DNA of 64,000 nucleotides from Rhodoferax sp. (GTDB taxonomy: Bacteria > Pseudomonadota > Gammaproteobacteria > Burkholderiales > Burkholderiaceae_C): NCBI RefSeq assembly GCF_013297935.1, contig NZ_JAAFIX010000006.1:1-64000 (forward strand), written 5' to 3'. Position numbers and translations under genes: made by a program. The notes under the pieces are model-generated. The model saw nothing but the letters and a program-made list of their open reading frames with translations. It ran no database searches and had not been told where the DNA came from. Positions 18,215 to 26,229 of this stretch are shown one piece after another (the stretch's first letter is position 1; each line of letters begins with the position of its first letter).

Positions 18215-18350
18215 GGGGTAGGTGTCCTACAGAAACAAAGCGAAATACTTCGAAATAATCGCAGTAAAAATTTACAAAATACGAATTTACGCGAAGCATA
18301 ACCTTGCCTACAGTACACACCTATCAGTCGTTCACCAAAGGAGACCTTGT

Positions 18351-18881
18351 ATGCGACTCAGTACCCGCGGACGTTTTGCCATCACTGCCATGATTGACCT
18401 GGCCCTGCGCGAAAGCGGCCAGCCGGTGCCCTTGCAGGACATCGCGCTCCGGCACCGGATTTCGCTGTCCTACCTCGAGCAGGTATTTGCCAAGTTGCGC
18501 CAGCACGGTCTGGTCGAGAGCACCCGTGGCCCCGGCGGCGGCTATTCCCTCGGTTTCCGGGGCGACGGCATCTCGGTGGCCGACATCATTGGCGCCATCG
18601 AAGAGAAAGAGGAGTCCAGCCGCGAGACATCGCAAAGCGCGCAGGACATGACCCGCGATCTGTGGGCAGCGTTGCAAGGTACCGTGGTCGCGCACATGCG
18701 CACCATCACCCTGCGCAGCCTGGCCGAAGAGCAGCGCGCCAAGGGCTTTGCGGTCAAAGAACGCAAGATCACCAAGAAGGGTGTGCTGCAAAAGCTCAAG
18801 CCCCAGTCGGTGGTGCGCACGACGGCGCCGAACTCGGTGTTCGCTTTGGGCCAGTCGTTCGCTTTCAACAGCGGACGCTAA
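18351..18881 (+). CDS. IscR-like Rrf2 family regulator lacking cluster-ligand cysteines
   Basis: 176 residues. The N-terminus MRLSTRGRFAITAMIDLALR and RISLSYLEQVFAKLRQHGLVESTRGPGGGYSLG are near-canonical for IscR. IscR binds a [2Fe-2S] cluster through three Cys near residues 92-104 and a His. Here that loop reads EESSRETSQSAQDMTRDLW, and the whole protein contains no cysteine at all. The C-terminal extension (about residues 115-176) is basic. ATG 18351 follows AAAGGAGA. No isc genes are adjacent. It would therefore act as a cluster-independent DNA-binding protein, resembling constitutive apo-IscR. Confidence 0.82.
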   Translation: MRLSTRGRFAITAMIDLALRESGQPVPLQDIALRHRISLSYLEQVFAKLRQHGLVESTRGPGGGYSLGFRGDGISVADIIGAIEEKEESSRETSQSAQDMTRDLWAALQGTVVAHMRTITLRSLAEEQRAKGFAVKERKITKKGVLQKLKPQSVVRTTAPNSVFALGQSFAFNSGR

Positions 18882-18885
18882 GTGC

Positions 18886-18947
18886 CCAAAGTGCTGGTAG
18901 CGCTCATATCGTGTGCGCTACCAGCTATTAAAGTTATAGCAAATTAG
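18886..18947. repeat. Dispersed repeat copy with 11-bp hairpin
   Basis: GCTGGTAGCGC (18893-18903) pairs perfectly with GCGCTACCAGC (18915-18925), followed by TATTAAAGTTATAGC. It lies between the convergent Rrf2 and DUF442 genes and may act as a terminator. Confidence 0.6.
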
Positions 18948-19288
18948 CCCTGCGCCAAGGCCAGATCGTGCATCTGGCCTGCGCGCATGCCGGAGCGGCA
19001 GAACGCCAGAATCGGCTTAGGCAAGGTATCGAGTGCGTGGCGCATGGCCGCCACATCATCGGGGCCGTACGCCCCACTCACCACGGGAATATGCACATAG
19101 GCCGCGCCTGCTGCCTCTGCCGCGGCGGCAATGGTGCTGCTGGCGGGCTGCTCAGGGCCGCCTTCCATGTCGGGGCGGTTGTTGATGATGGACTTGAAGC
19201 CTTGCGCCACGGCAAAGGCTACATCAGCGGGGGTGATTTGTGCAGCGACGGCAAAGCTGTCGGTAATCGCGCGGGTTGGAATAGACAT
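18944..19288 (-). CDS. TIGR01244/DUF442 family sulfur transferase-phosphatase domain protein
   Basis: 114 residues. It has the dual-specificity-phosphatase/rhodanese-like fold of the N-terminal domain of beta-lactamase hydrolase-like protein (Blh). Landmarks are AVAQGFKSIINNRPDMEGGPEQP and the active-site loop AFCRSGMRAGQ (Cys-x5-Arg). Start is ATG 19288, 1 base after the YedE gene. In other bacteria this domain is fused to the persulfide dioxygenase; here it is a stand-alone gene at the end of the BigR-type operon. It probably moves or processes sulfane sulfur. Confidence 0.82.
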   Translation of the reverse strand: MSIPTRAITDSFAVAAQITPADVAFAVAQGFKSIINNRPDMEGGPEQPASSTIAAAAEAAGAAYVHIPVVSGAYGPDDVAAMRHALDTLPKPILAFCRSGMRAGQMHDLALAQG

Positions 19289-19289
19289 A

Positions 19290-19733
19290 TCAATCTCCTG
19301 AAGAAAGTCGGCGCCCGGAGAAACGCTCCAGGCATTCAAAAAGCACCATGCCTGCCAGCATGGCCGCCACAAAAATGTAGACACCGGTGCCACCGATAGC
19401 CAGCGACACCACGGCCGGGCCAGGGCAGAAGCCGGCCAGTCCCCAGCCCGCGCCGAACAGCAAGCTGCCCAGCACCAGGCGGCGGTCGATGCGGCTAGCT
19501 CGGGGCCAGCGCATGGCCTGCCCCAACAGACTGCGGGCGCGGCCCTTGGCGGCGGCGAAGGCAAGCACACCCACCGCAATTCCACCGCCCATCACCAGCG
19601 CGAGGGAAGGGTCCCAGGCGCCAGCCAGATCGAGAAACGCCAGCACTTTGGCCGGGTTGGTCATTCCGGCGAGTATCAGGCCCAGGCCGAAGAGCAGGCC
19701 GGCAACAAATTCAGCCAATCGTTGTTTCCACAT
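19290..19733 (-). CDS. YeeE/YedE family membrane protein, C-terminal half type (PmpB-like)
   Basis: 147 residues with about four transmembrane helices. It carries the sulfur-transporter motif GWGLAGFCPGPAVVSLA (conserved Cys in GxCPGP) and an N-terminal EFVAGLLFGLGLILAGMTNP. YeeE/YedE proteins import thiosulfate or other sulfur species through Cys relays. Here the fold is split across two genes, this one and the next. The longer frame upstream overlaps the partner gene, so ATG 19733 was chosen. Confidence 0.85.
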   Translation of the reverse strand: MWKQRLAEFVAGLLFGLGLILAGMTNPAKVLAFLDLAGAWDPSLALVMGGGIAVGVLAFAAAKGRARSLLGQAMRWPRASRIDRRLVLGSLLFGAGWGLAGFCPGPAVVSLAIGGTGVYIFVAAMLAGMVLFECLERFSGRRLSSGD

Positions 19734-19747
19734 GGTCGACACGTCCT

Positions 19748-20179
19748 TCAAGCCAGCGCGTGGCGCACCAGATACACCGTCACAAAGCCCGCCGCCATGA
19801 AGCTGAGGGTGGCGACCAGCGAGCGTGGCGAACCGCGCGAGAGCCCGCACACGCCATGGCCGCTGGTGCAGCCCGCGCCGTAGCGGGTGCCAAGCCCGAC
19901 CAGAAGACCGGCCAGCACGAGCACCGGCCAGCTTGCGTCAATATCAACCGGCGGCAGCGGTGCAAATCGGCTGTACACCCAGGGCGCGCACAACAGGCCC
20001 AGCACAAAGGTCAAACGCCAGAGCCAGTCGGCGCGCGGGCTCCGCAAAGCGTCGCCCACAATGCTGCTGATACCCAGTACCCGGCCGTTGAGTAACAAAA
20101 ACAAGGCGGTGGCAACGCCGAGCACCAGCCCGCCGGCCAGCGCGCTCCAGGGGGTAAAGGCAGACCAAGCGATGTTCAT
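19748..20179 (-). CDS. YeeE/YedE family membrane protein, N-terminal half type (PmpA-like)
   Basis: 143 residues with about four transmembrane helices. It has the signature GLGTRYGAGCTSGHGVCGLS with two conserved Cys of the sulfur-conducting pathway. It should pair with the product of the next gene (14-base gap). Its start at 20179 overlaps the bigR stop by four bases, so translation is coupled to the repressor. In the Xylella/Agrobacterium bigR operon the corresponding proteins are named PmpA and PmpB. Confidence 0.85.
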   Translation of the reverse strand: MNIAWSAFTPWSALAGGLVLGVATALFLLLNGRVLGISSIVGDALRSPRADWLWRLTFVLGLLCAPWVYSRFAPLPPVDIDASWPVLVLAGLLVGLGTRYGAGCTSGHGVCGLSRGSPRSLVATLSFMAAGFVTVYLVRHALA

Positions 20180-20517
20180 GCGCGCACCTCCTGGGGCTGG
20201 CAAAACTGCGCGTACAGCACTTCGAGCAAGGCCAGCACCTGGGGGTTGGCAATGCAGTAATAAATGGACTTGCCGTCCCGGCGGGTGCTGACCAGCCCTT
20301 CTTCGCGCAGCACGCCGAGCTGTTGCGACAGCGTGGGCTGCAGCACGCCGACGTGCTCCTCCAGCTCGCCCACCCGCATTTCACCCTGCGCCAACTGGCA
20401 CAAGAGCAACAAACGGTCGGGGTTGGAGAGGGCTTTCATCATCCGGCAGGCGCTGTCCGCGGAGGCGCGCAGCATCGCCAGGCCGGGGGCAGTGGGGGAG
20501 GTCATTTCAACGGACAT
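20176..20517 (-). CDS. bigR: BigR/SqrR-type ArsR family persulfide-sensing repressor
   Basis: 113 residues. It has an ArsR winged helix (ALSNPDRLLLLCQLAQGEMRVGELEE; LQPTLSQQLGVLREEGLV; RRDGKSIYYCI). Cys40 and Cys106 are 66 residues apart, the same spacing as the persulfide-reactive pair of BigR and SqrR. Additional Cys occur at 24 and 88. The family represses its own operon and releases DNA when the pair forms a tri- or tetrasulfide link. ATG 20517 was chosen; a TTG at 20538 and an ATG at 20505 are alternatives. It is divergent from the Blh gene with an AT-rich dyad between. Confidence 0.87.
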   Translation of the reverse strand: MSVEMTSPTAPGLAMLRASADSACRMMKALSNPDRLLLLCQLAQGEMRVGELEEHVGVLQPTLSQQLGVLREEGLVSTRRDGKSIYYCIANPQVLALLEVLYAQFCQPQEVRA

Positions 20518-20550
20518 GGGCAGACTCGGGGTGGACAAGAGACGTCATTC

Positions 20551-20577
20551 TATTGACTAACAATATATAAATCAATA
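20551..20577. promoter_or_regulatory. Candidate BigR operator between bigR and blh
   Basis: TATTGA (20551-20556) and TCAATA (20572-20577) form an inverted repeat around the AT-rich CTAACAATATATAAA. It is the only AT-rich dyad in the 100-base divergent gap and would overlap promoters in both directions, as known BigR boxes do. Confidence 0.55.
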
Positions 20578-20617
20578 AACTGTATGTAACTTAAGTGTTT
20601 CCGACAGAAAGTTATCG

Positions 20618-21481
20618 ATGCAAGCTCCTCTCGTTCAAGCGTTTTTTGATCCGGCGACCTGGACCGTCAGCTATGTTGTCAGTGATCCGGCCACGCAGCA
20701 GTGCGCGATCATCGACCCCGTGTTGGACTTCGATGCCAAGTCCGGCCGCACCAGCACGGCGTCGGCGCAAAAGCTGATCGACTATGTGCGGGCGCAGGGG
20801 CTGGAGGTGGCTTGGATTCTCGAAACCCACGCCCATGCAGACCACCTGTCGTCGGCCCACTACCTGCGCGGCAAGTTGGGTGGCAGGTTGGCGGTGGGCG
20901 CCCGCATTACCCAGGTGCAAAAGGTCTTCAAAGGCATATTCCACTTGGAACCGGCCTTCCAGGCCGACGGTAGCCAGTTCGACGTGTTGCTGGAAGACCA
21001 GCAGACCTTGCCTCTGGGCACTCTCGAACTGCAGGCGCTGTCGGTGCCCGGCCACACGCCCGCCTGCATGGCCTACCAGGTGGGCGACGCGGTCTTTGTC
21101 GGTGACACCTTGTTCATGCCCGATGTGGGCACGGCGCGGTGTGACTTTCCGGGGGGCGATGCGCACCAGCTCTACCGCAGCGTGCAGCGCTTGCTGGCCC
21201 TGCCTGATGCCACCCGCCTATTCATGTGCCACGACTACCCGCCCGAAGGCCGCGAGCCGGTGTGGGAGGCCTCGGTGGCGCAGCAGCGCGCAGCCAATAT
21301 TCATGTGCACGCCGGGGTGAGTGAAGAAGCGTTTGTTGCCATGCGCCAGGCACGGGACGCCACATTGGCCATGCCCAACCTGATTCTCCCGTCGGTGCAA
21401 ATCAACATCCGCGCAGGCGCCATGCCGCCGCCGGAGGCCAACGGTGTGGCCTACCTCAAGATTCCGCTCAACGCGTTGTAG
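20618..21481 (+). CDS. blh: Blh/ETHE1-like persulfide dioxygenase (MBL fold)
   Basis: 287 residues. The metallo-beta-lactamase core shows the metal motif THAHADH (His71, His73, Asp75, His76), then VPGHTPACMAYQVGDAVFVGDTLF and FMCHDYPP. The FPGGDAHQLYRSVQRLLALP segment is typical of persulfide dioxygenases. These non-haem iron enzymes oxidise glutathione persulfide to sulfite. The N-terminal phosphatase-like domain of classical Blh is absent and is encoded separately at 18944-19288. It is divergent from bigR, as expected for a persulfide-inducible detoxification gene. Confidence 0.87.
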   Translation: MQAPLVQAFFDPATWTVSYVVSDPATQQCAIIDPVLDFDAKSGRTSTASAQKLIDYVRAQGLEVAWILETHAHADHLSSAHYLRGKLGGRLAVGARITQVQKVFKGIFHLEPAFQADGSQFDVLLEDQQTLPLGTLELQALSVPGHTPACMAYQVGDAVFVGDTLFMPDVGTARCDFPGGDAHQLYRSVQRLLALPDATRLFMCHDYPPEGREPVWEASVAQQRAANIHVHAGVSEEAFVAMRQARDATLAMPNLILPSVQINIRAGAMPPPEANGVAYLKIPLNAL

Positions 21482-21486
21482 GTCGA

Positions 21487-21981
21487 TTACTCCGACACTA
21501 GGCTGCGCAACATCCAAGCGGTCTTTTCGTGCAGGTCAATGCGCTGGGTCAGCACATCGGCGGTGGGCTGGTCGTTGGCGGCGTCTACCACCGGAAACAG
21601 CTTGCGCGCAGTGCGGGCAGTTGCTTCCTGGGCCGCCAGCAGGTGGTGAATCATCTGGGTGGCGTTGGGCACGCCTTCCACCTCTTTGATGCTGGCGAGT
21701 TTCACGAACTCTTTGTAGGTGCCCGGTGCCGGAAAGCCCAGCGAGCGGATGCGCTCCGCAATGATGTCCAGCGCCGCCCACTGCTCGGTGTACTGGGCCA
21801 TGAACATCGCGTGCAGGCTGTTGAACTGCGGGCCGGTCACGTTCCAGTGGAAGTTGTGTGTCATCAGGTACAGGGTGTAGCTGTCGGCCAGCAGACCCGA
21901 GAGGCCGTCGGCAATTTTTTTGCGGTCGCGGTCGTTGATGCCGATGTCGATTGCCACTTTCTTCACCAATGCTTTTGCCAT
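21487..21981 (-). CDS. dps: Dps family DNA-binding ferritin-like protein
   Basis: 164 residues. It carries the Dps ferroxidase signature YLMTHNFHWNVTGPQFNSLH and the partner acidic helix EQWAALDIIAERIRSLG. Dps dodecamers store iron and shield DNA from peroxide. ATG 21981 is preceded by AAGGAGAA on the minus strand. The longer frame upstream is an artefact over the rhodanese gene. The gene is convergent with blh and lies downstream of the rhodanese, in an oxidative/sulfur stress neighbourhood. Confidence 0.93.
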   Translation of the reverse strand: MAKALVKKVAIDIGINDRDRKKIADGLSGLLADSYTLYLMTHNFHWNVTGPQFNSLHAMFMAQYTEQWAALDIIAERIRSLGFPAPGTYKEFVKLASIKEVEGVPNATQMIHHLLAAQEATARTARKLFPVVDAANDQPTADVLTQRIDLHEKTAWMLRSLVSE

Positions 21982-22022
21982 AACCGGGTTCTCCTTCGAA
22001 GTGATGTGTGTCAGGGTGGTAA

Positions 22023-22379
22023 TCAGTCTACCAATTGGGTCCACGATCCGGCGTTCAACACGCGGGCGAAGCCATTTTTCTTTAAAAGCAGCAAGGCCAT
22101 AGCGCTGCGCGTTCCACTGGCGCAGCACACGACGACGGGCTGGCTTCGCGGAATTTCCGACAGGCGCGCGCCTAACTGCTGCAAAGGAATGTTGATGGTG
22201 CCGGGGGCATGGGCTTGTAGGTACTCCTGGGCGGAGCGCACGTCGACCAAGGTCGCGCCTTGTTGTTTCAGGCCGGGCAATCCGGCTTTGACGCGCTGCG
22301 CGCTCCACCACCGGTACGCGAACCAGGCGAGCAATACAGCAAACGGGGCATAGGGTTCGAGCTGAGACAAGGTATTCAT
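22023..22379 (-). CDS. Membrane-anchored rhodanese-domain protein
   Basis: 118 residues. One N-terminal transmembrane helix (YAPFAVLLAWFAYRWW) is followed by a single rhodanese domain with LVDVRSAQEYLQAHAPGTINIP and the active-site loop VVCCASGTRSAMA. The catalytic Cys lies in the CxxGxRS-type loop. It probably transfers sulfane sulfur at the membrane. The start overlaps the stop of the upstream MBL-fold gene by four bases, so the two are coupled. Confidence 0.87.
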   Translation of the reverse strand: MNTLSQLEPYAPFAVLLAWFAYRWWSAQRVKAGLPGLKQQGATLVDVRSAQEYLQAHAPGTINIPLQQLGARLSEIPRSQPVVVCCASGTRSAMALLLLKKNGFARVLNAGSWTQLVD

Positions 22380-23035
22380 GAGGACAGGGTTGGGGTGAAG
22401 GCGTGGGATGCATCCGGATGACAACGCTCCGGCAACGCAGCCACATTCAGTAAAAACTCATCGCGGGACGCATTCCCGAAGTACGGGTTCAACCTCCGTT
22501 GGTCTGACAGGCTGGTAACGGACGCTACATCTTGTGCATGTCCCGAAAAAAGCAGTGTCTCCGGCGGGTGATTCAACAGGGCCCGGCGGCTGTCCCACAA
22601 CTGCTCTGGTTGCAGAGCGAAGGGTTGGTACGGGCATTGGGCCACGTCGACCAGGCCGCCGCAGTACAGCCGGTCTCTCCACTGAAAGCTCAGGCAGTGG
22701 GCCGTGTGGCCCGGGGTATGGAGGGCGACGACCCATTCTGTACCGAAGTGAAAGCGCTCCCCGTCGCGGGGTGCATAGGCTCCATCGCGCGGGTCGCCTT
22801 GGACGATAGGTGCCCCCCAAGCGAGCAGAGCATTCCATTCACCCACTTTGCGGCTGTCGTGGTGGTGTGTGCGCAAAATCCAGCGCAGGGTGAGCTGATG
22901 CTCTGAAAGCAATGCCCGCATGAGCGCAGAGTCCGGGGCGCGGGGGTCAATCAGGACAGCCTCTCTCCGGCGCATGTCCGCCAGCAGGTAGCTCACCTCG
23001 CCACTGGCTTCGTCGCGGAGGTTGCGGATGTACAC
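22376..23035 (-). CDS. MBL-fold protein with altered metal motif
   Basis: About 219 residues, resembling the ETHE1/glyoxalase-II branch. The GTG start at 23035 follows GGGGAGG; no ATG fits better. The usual THxHxDH reads THHHDSRK (His57-Asp60), so the second Asp-His pair of the metal site is displaced or missing. Downstream landmarks are present: HTPGHTAHCLSFQWRDRLYCGGLVD and LLFSGHAQDV. It ends overlapping the rhodanese gene and starts 1 base from ybgE, so it may be transcribed with the cyd operon. Catalytic activity is uncertain. Confidence 0.75.
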   Translation of the reverse strand: MYIRNLRDEASGEVSYLLADMRRREAVLIDPRAPDSALMRALLSEHQLTLRWILRTHHHDSRKVGEWNALLAWGAPIVQGDPRDGAYAPRDGERFHFGTEWVVALHTPGHTAHCLSFQWRDRLYCGGLVDVAQCPYQPFALQPEQLWDSRRALLNHPPETLLFSGHAQDVASVTSLSDQRRLNPYFGNASRDEFLLNVAALPERCHPDASHAFTPTLSS

Positions 23036-23036
23036 C

Positions 23037-23330
23037 TCAGCCTCCCCAGCGCAACCACGCAGCCAATACGCAGCCGAAGGCGCACGCCCAGCCTGAAAAG
23101 ATGACTCTCCAGACCAGGTGGTTCGGAATGAAGCCAACCCCCCTCACCAGGCCGGCGCTCATGGCCCAGAAAAGGGTAAACGCCAGGGTGTGGTCCGCCT
23201 TGCCGGCGTGGTCGGCAAAGATGAGTGGGTAGATGGTTCCCGCGCCCATGATTGCAAGTGCTGTCATCAAACTGGGCAGCTGCAGGCTTGCGGAGACGCT
23301 GTTCTCCGCTTCAATCGGTTCTTGTTTCAC
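23037..23330 (-). CDS. ybgE: Cyd operon protein YbgE
   Basis: 97 residues with about three hydrophobic helices. It includes GLVRGVGFIPNHLVWRVIFSGW, which resembles the conserved segment of the YbgE family. YbgE is encoded behind cydABX in many proteobacteria and its precise role in cytochrome bd assembly is unclear. A GTG start at 23330 overlaps the cydX stop (GTGA), an arrangement typical of coupled translation. Confidence 0.75.
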   Translation of the reverse strand: MKQEPIEAENSVSASLQLPSLMTALAIMGAGTIYPLIFADHAGKADHTLAFTLFWAMSAGLVRGVGFIPNHLVWRVIFSGWACAFGCVLAAWLRWGG

Positions 23331-23446
23331 CGGTGTGAGTCCTTGCGCGCTTCTGCACGCGATGCTTCGCTTTCTCCCCACATGGCGTTGAGAATTGCCA
23401 GGAGCACTGCAAAGCCGACACCTAATACCCAAGCGAAATACCACAT
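23327..23446 (-). CDS. cydX: Cytochrome bd subunit CydX
   Basis: 39 residues. The protein begins MWYFAWVLGVGFAVLLAILN, very close to E. coli CydX (MWYFAWILG), and continues as one membrane helix followed by a charged tail ending in SHR. CydX is the third, very small subunit needed for cytochrome bd activity and haem stability. It lies 63 bases after cydB and overlaps ybgE by three bases. It is short enough to be missed by default gene callers. Confidence 0.92.
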   Translation of the reverse strand: MWYFAWVLGVGFAVLLAILNAMWGESEASRAEARKDSHR

Positions 23447-23509
23447 AGCAAACCTTTCGCAGCGCAGCGCTGCCTCGATGGAAAAAATCCAGAACCCCCG
23501 CGATGCGGA

Positions 23510-24646
23510 CTAGTACGCCGCATGGTCGTTCTCGCGGATGTAGGCGGCGGTGACCTTGCCCCGCATCACGCTGTAAGCCCAAGAGGTGTAGCCGATGATG
23601 AGGGGCATAAAAATCATGGTCGCCCAGAACATCAGGCCCAGTGTCAGGTGGCTGGAGGCGCTGTCCCACACCGTCAGGCTGGCTGCGGGCATGGAGCTGG
23701 ACGGCATGATGAACGGGAACATGGATGCGCCTGCAGTACCGATGACCCCTGTCAGTGACAACGACGAGGTGACAAAGGCGGTCAAGGTGAAGCCAATGCG
23801 CAGCAGCAAGGCGGTGAGAAGCGCACCCGCAACGCCCAAGGCCGGCAAGAGCCAGAGTAGCGGCCAGAGCGTGTAGTTCGACATCCACGCCCCCGCTTCG
23901 CGGACCACGGTTTTGGACAAGGGGTCAGGCAGCGCATTCATGTCGATTGCCGACGTGATGCGGTAGCCCTCCATGCTCTGTAGCCACACTCCTGCGGCAA
24001 CGAAGGCGAGGACCATCACCACGGCAGCGGCGCTGGCCGCCTTGATCGTCCGAGCCTGGATCACGCCTTCCGTGCGGTGCGCCAGATAGGCGCCCCCCTG
24101 CATGGTGATCATGGCGCTGCTCACCACCCCAGACAGCAAGGCAAAGGGGTTGAGCAGTTCCCAGAAGCTACCGGTGTAGGTGGAGATCAGGTATTGGTCA
24201 AACTGAAATGGCACGCCTTGCAGCAAATTGCCAAAGGCCACGCCGAAGATGAGCGGTGGAACCGACCCACCCACGAACAGGCCCCAGTCCCATGTGCTTC
24301 GCCAAGTGGCGTTGTGAATCTTGCTCCGGTAGTCAAATCCGACAGGTCTGAAAAACAAGGCCCACAACACGATCAACATGGCCCAATAAAAGCCGCTGAA
24401 CGCCGTGGCATAGACCAGAGGCCAGGCCGCGAAAATGGCACCACCCCCGGTGATGAACCAGACCTGGTTGCCGTCCCAATGCGGGCCGACGGTGTTGATG
24501 ACCACGCGGCGCTCCACATCGTCCCGGCCCACAAAGGGGAGTAGGGTGCCTACGCCCATGTCATGGCCATCCATGATGGCAAAGCCCACCAACAGCACTC
24601 CGACCAGGAGCCACCAGATGATCTTCAGGGTTGCATAGTCAAACAT
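23510..24646 (-). CDS. cydB: Cytochrome bd ubiquinol oxidase subunit II
   Basis: 378 residues with about nine transmembrane helices. It shows the CydB signatures WWLLVGVLLVGFAIMDGHDMGVG, NTVGPHWDGNQVWFITGGGAIFAAWP and FFRPVGFDYRSK. CydB pairs with CydA to form the high-affinity, non-proton-pumping terminal oxidase used at low oxygen and under sulfide or nitric oxide stress. An 11-base gap separates it from cydA. Confidence 0.95.
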   Translation of the reverse strand: MFDYATLKIIWWLLVGVLLVGFAIMDGHDMGVGTLLPFVGRDDVERRVVINTVGPHWDGNQVWFITGGGAIFAAWPLVYATAFSGFYWAMLIVLWALFFRPVGFDYRSKIHNATWRSTWDWGLFVGGSVPPLIFGVAFGNLLQGVPFQFDQYLISTYTGSFWELLNPFALLSGVVSSAMITMQGGAYLAHRTEGVIQARTIKAASAAAVVMVLAFVAAGVWLQSMEGYRITSAIDMNALPDPLSKTVVREAGAWMSNYTLWPLLWLLPALGVAGALLTALLLRIGFTLTAFVTSSLSLTGVIGTAGASMFPFIMPSSSMPAASLTVWDSASSHLTLGLMFWATMIFMPLIIGYTSWAYSVMRGKVTAAYIRENDHAAY

Positions 24647-24657
24647 TGTGTTTCCTC

Positions 24658-26229
24658 TCAGGCGTGTGCCACGTGGTGGTGCGGGGCTTCATGGGCATAG
24701 CGTCCGGTGCCCAGGCTCCCGGGACCCATGCGGGCGAACTTAACCATCAGGTACATCTCCACGATCAGGAGCACGGTGTAGAAACCGATGAAGCCCGCCA
24801 GTGAACCGTAGAGACTGTTCACGCTCAAGGTGGACACGCTCAGGTGTGTGGGCAATACCCCGTAAATGGTCCATGGCTGGCGACCGTATTCCGCGACGAA
24901 CCAGCCCAGCTCACAGGCGATCCAGGGTGCAGGCAGCATCCAGAGGGCGGACTTGAGCAACCATGTTTTCTGCATGCAGGCCGACTTCAGCGTGCTCCAG
25001 AATGCCAGCGCAAACAGCAACAGCATGGCAAAGCCCAGACCCACCATGGCCCGGAACGCCCAAAACATCGGGGTCACACGGGGCACGGTGTCGTTCACGG
25101 CTTTTTCAATAATGTCCGGTGTGGCGGTGTTCACATCGACCACGTATTTTTTGAGTAGCAGCCCGAAGCCCAAATCTGCTTTATGACGCTCGAAGACCTG
25201 TTTGGCGACAGCGTCTTCCCGGTTCGCGCGCAATGCATCTAAAGCATTGACAGCAACGATTCCTTGGTAAATGCGCTCCCGATTTTTGGCCTTGATCTCA
25301 TGAATCCCGGGAATCTCTTTCGTGAGAGAGCGGGTGCCAATGAGGCCCATGACCCAGGGAATTTCGACTTCCCAGTCGTTGCGCTGTTCCGTTTCGTTGA
25401 TGTCGGCGATCAAGGTCAAGCCTGCCGGTGCCGGCTTGGTTTCCCACATGGCTTCAATGGCGGCCATTTTGGTTTGTTGTGCTTCGCCTACGGTGTAACC
25501 TGACTCGTCACCCAGCACGATCACGCTCATCACAGAGGCCAGCCCGAAGGCTGCCGCAACCCGGAAGCTGCGCTTGGCGAATTCGATATCGCGCTTTTTC
25601 AGCAGATACCAACTGGAGATAGACAACACGAACATGGCCCCGGTGACGTAACCTGCCGATACGGTGTGTACGAATTTGGCTTGCGCGTCCGGGTTGAACA
25701 AAATGGCCCAGAAGTCAGTCATCTCCATGCGCATGGTCTGGTAGCTGAACTCTGCACCCACCGGGTTTTGCATCCAACCATTGGCGATCAAAATCCACAA
25801 GGCCGAGAGGTTGGTGCCGACCGCCATCAGGGTCGTTACCAAAAGGTGTTGCGTCCTGCTCAGCCGGTCCCAGCCGAAGAAAAACAGGCCGATCATGGTG
25901 GACTCGAGAAAAAAGGCCATCAGCCCTTCGATAGCCAAGGGGGCGCCGAAGATGTCACCCACGTAATGGGAGTAATAGGCCCAGTTGGTGCCGAACTGAA
26001 ACTCCAGGGTGATGCCGGTGGTCACGCCAAGTGCGAAATTGATACCGAAGAGCTTGCCCCAAAAGCGGGTCATGTCTTTCCAGATCACATTGCCGGTCAT
26101 GACGAACACGCTCTCCATAATCACCAGCAACCAGACCATGCCAACGGTCAGCGGGACAAATAGAAAGTGGTACATCGCCGTGGCTGCAAATTGCAGCCGG
26201 GACAAGTCCACCAGTTGTTCAGAAATCAT
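24658..26229 (-). CDS. cydA: Cytochrome bd ubiquinol oxidase subunit I
   Basis: 523 residues. The haem-ligand His of the first helix region is in RLQFAATAMYHFLFVPLTVG, GFLIANGWMQ-type motif appears as ILIANGWMQNPVGAEF, and the quinol-binding Q-loop contains KMAAIEAMWETKPAPAGLTLI. The C-terminal Q-loop segment is the long form (about residues 250-385), as in E. coli. Its start overlaps the cydP stop by four bases. Confidence 0.95.
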   Translation of the reverse strand: MISEQLVDLSRLQFAATAMYHFLFVPLTVGMVWLLVIMESVFVMTGNVIWKDMTRFWGKLFGINFALGVTTGITLEFQFGTNWAYYSHYVGDIFGAPLAIEGLMAFFLESTMIGLFFFGWDRLSRTQHLLVTTLMAVGTNLSALWILIANGWMQNPVGAEFSYQTMRMEMTDFWAILFNPDAQAKFVHTVSAGYVTGAMFVLSISSWYLLKKRDIEFAKRSFRVAAAFGLASVMSVIVLGDESGYTVGEAQQTKMAAIEAMWETKPAPAGLTLIADINETEQRNDWEVEIPWVMGLIGTRSLTKEIPGIHEIKAKNRERIYQGIVAVNALDALRANREDAVAKQVFERHKADLGFGLLLKKYVVDVNTATPDIIEKAVNDTVPRVTPMFWAFRAMVGLGFAMLLLFALAFWSTLKSACMQKTWLLKSALWMLPAPWIACELGWFVAEYGRQPWTIYGVLPTHLSVSTLSVNSLYGSLAGFIGFYTVLLIVEMYLMVKFARMGPGSLGTGRYAHEAPHHHVAHA

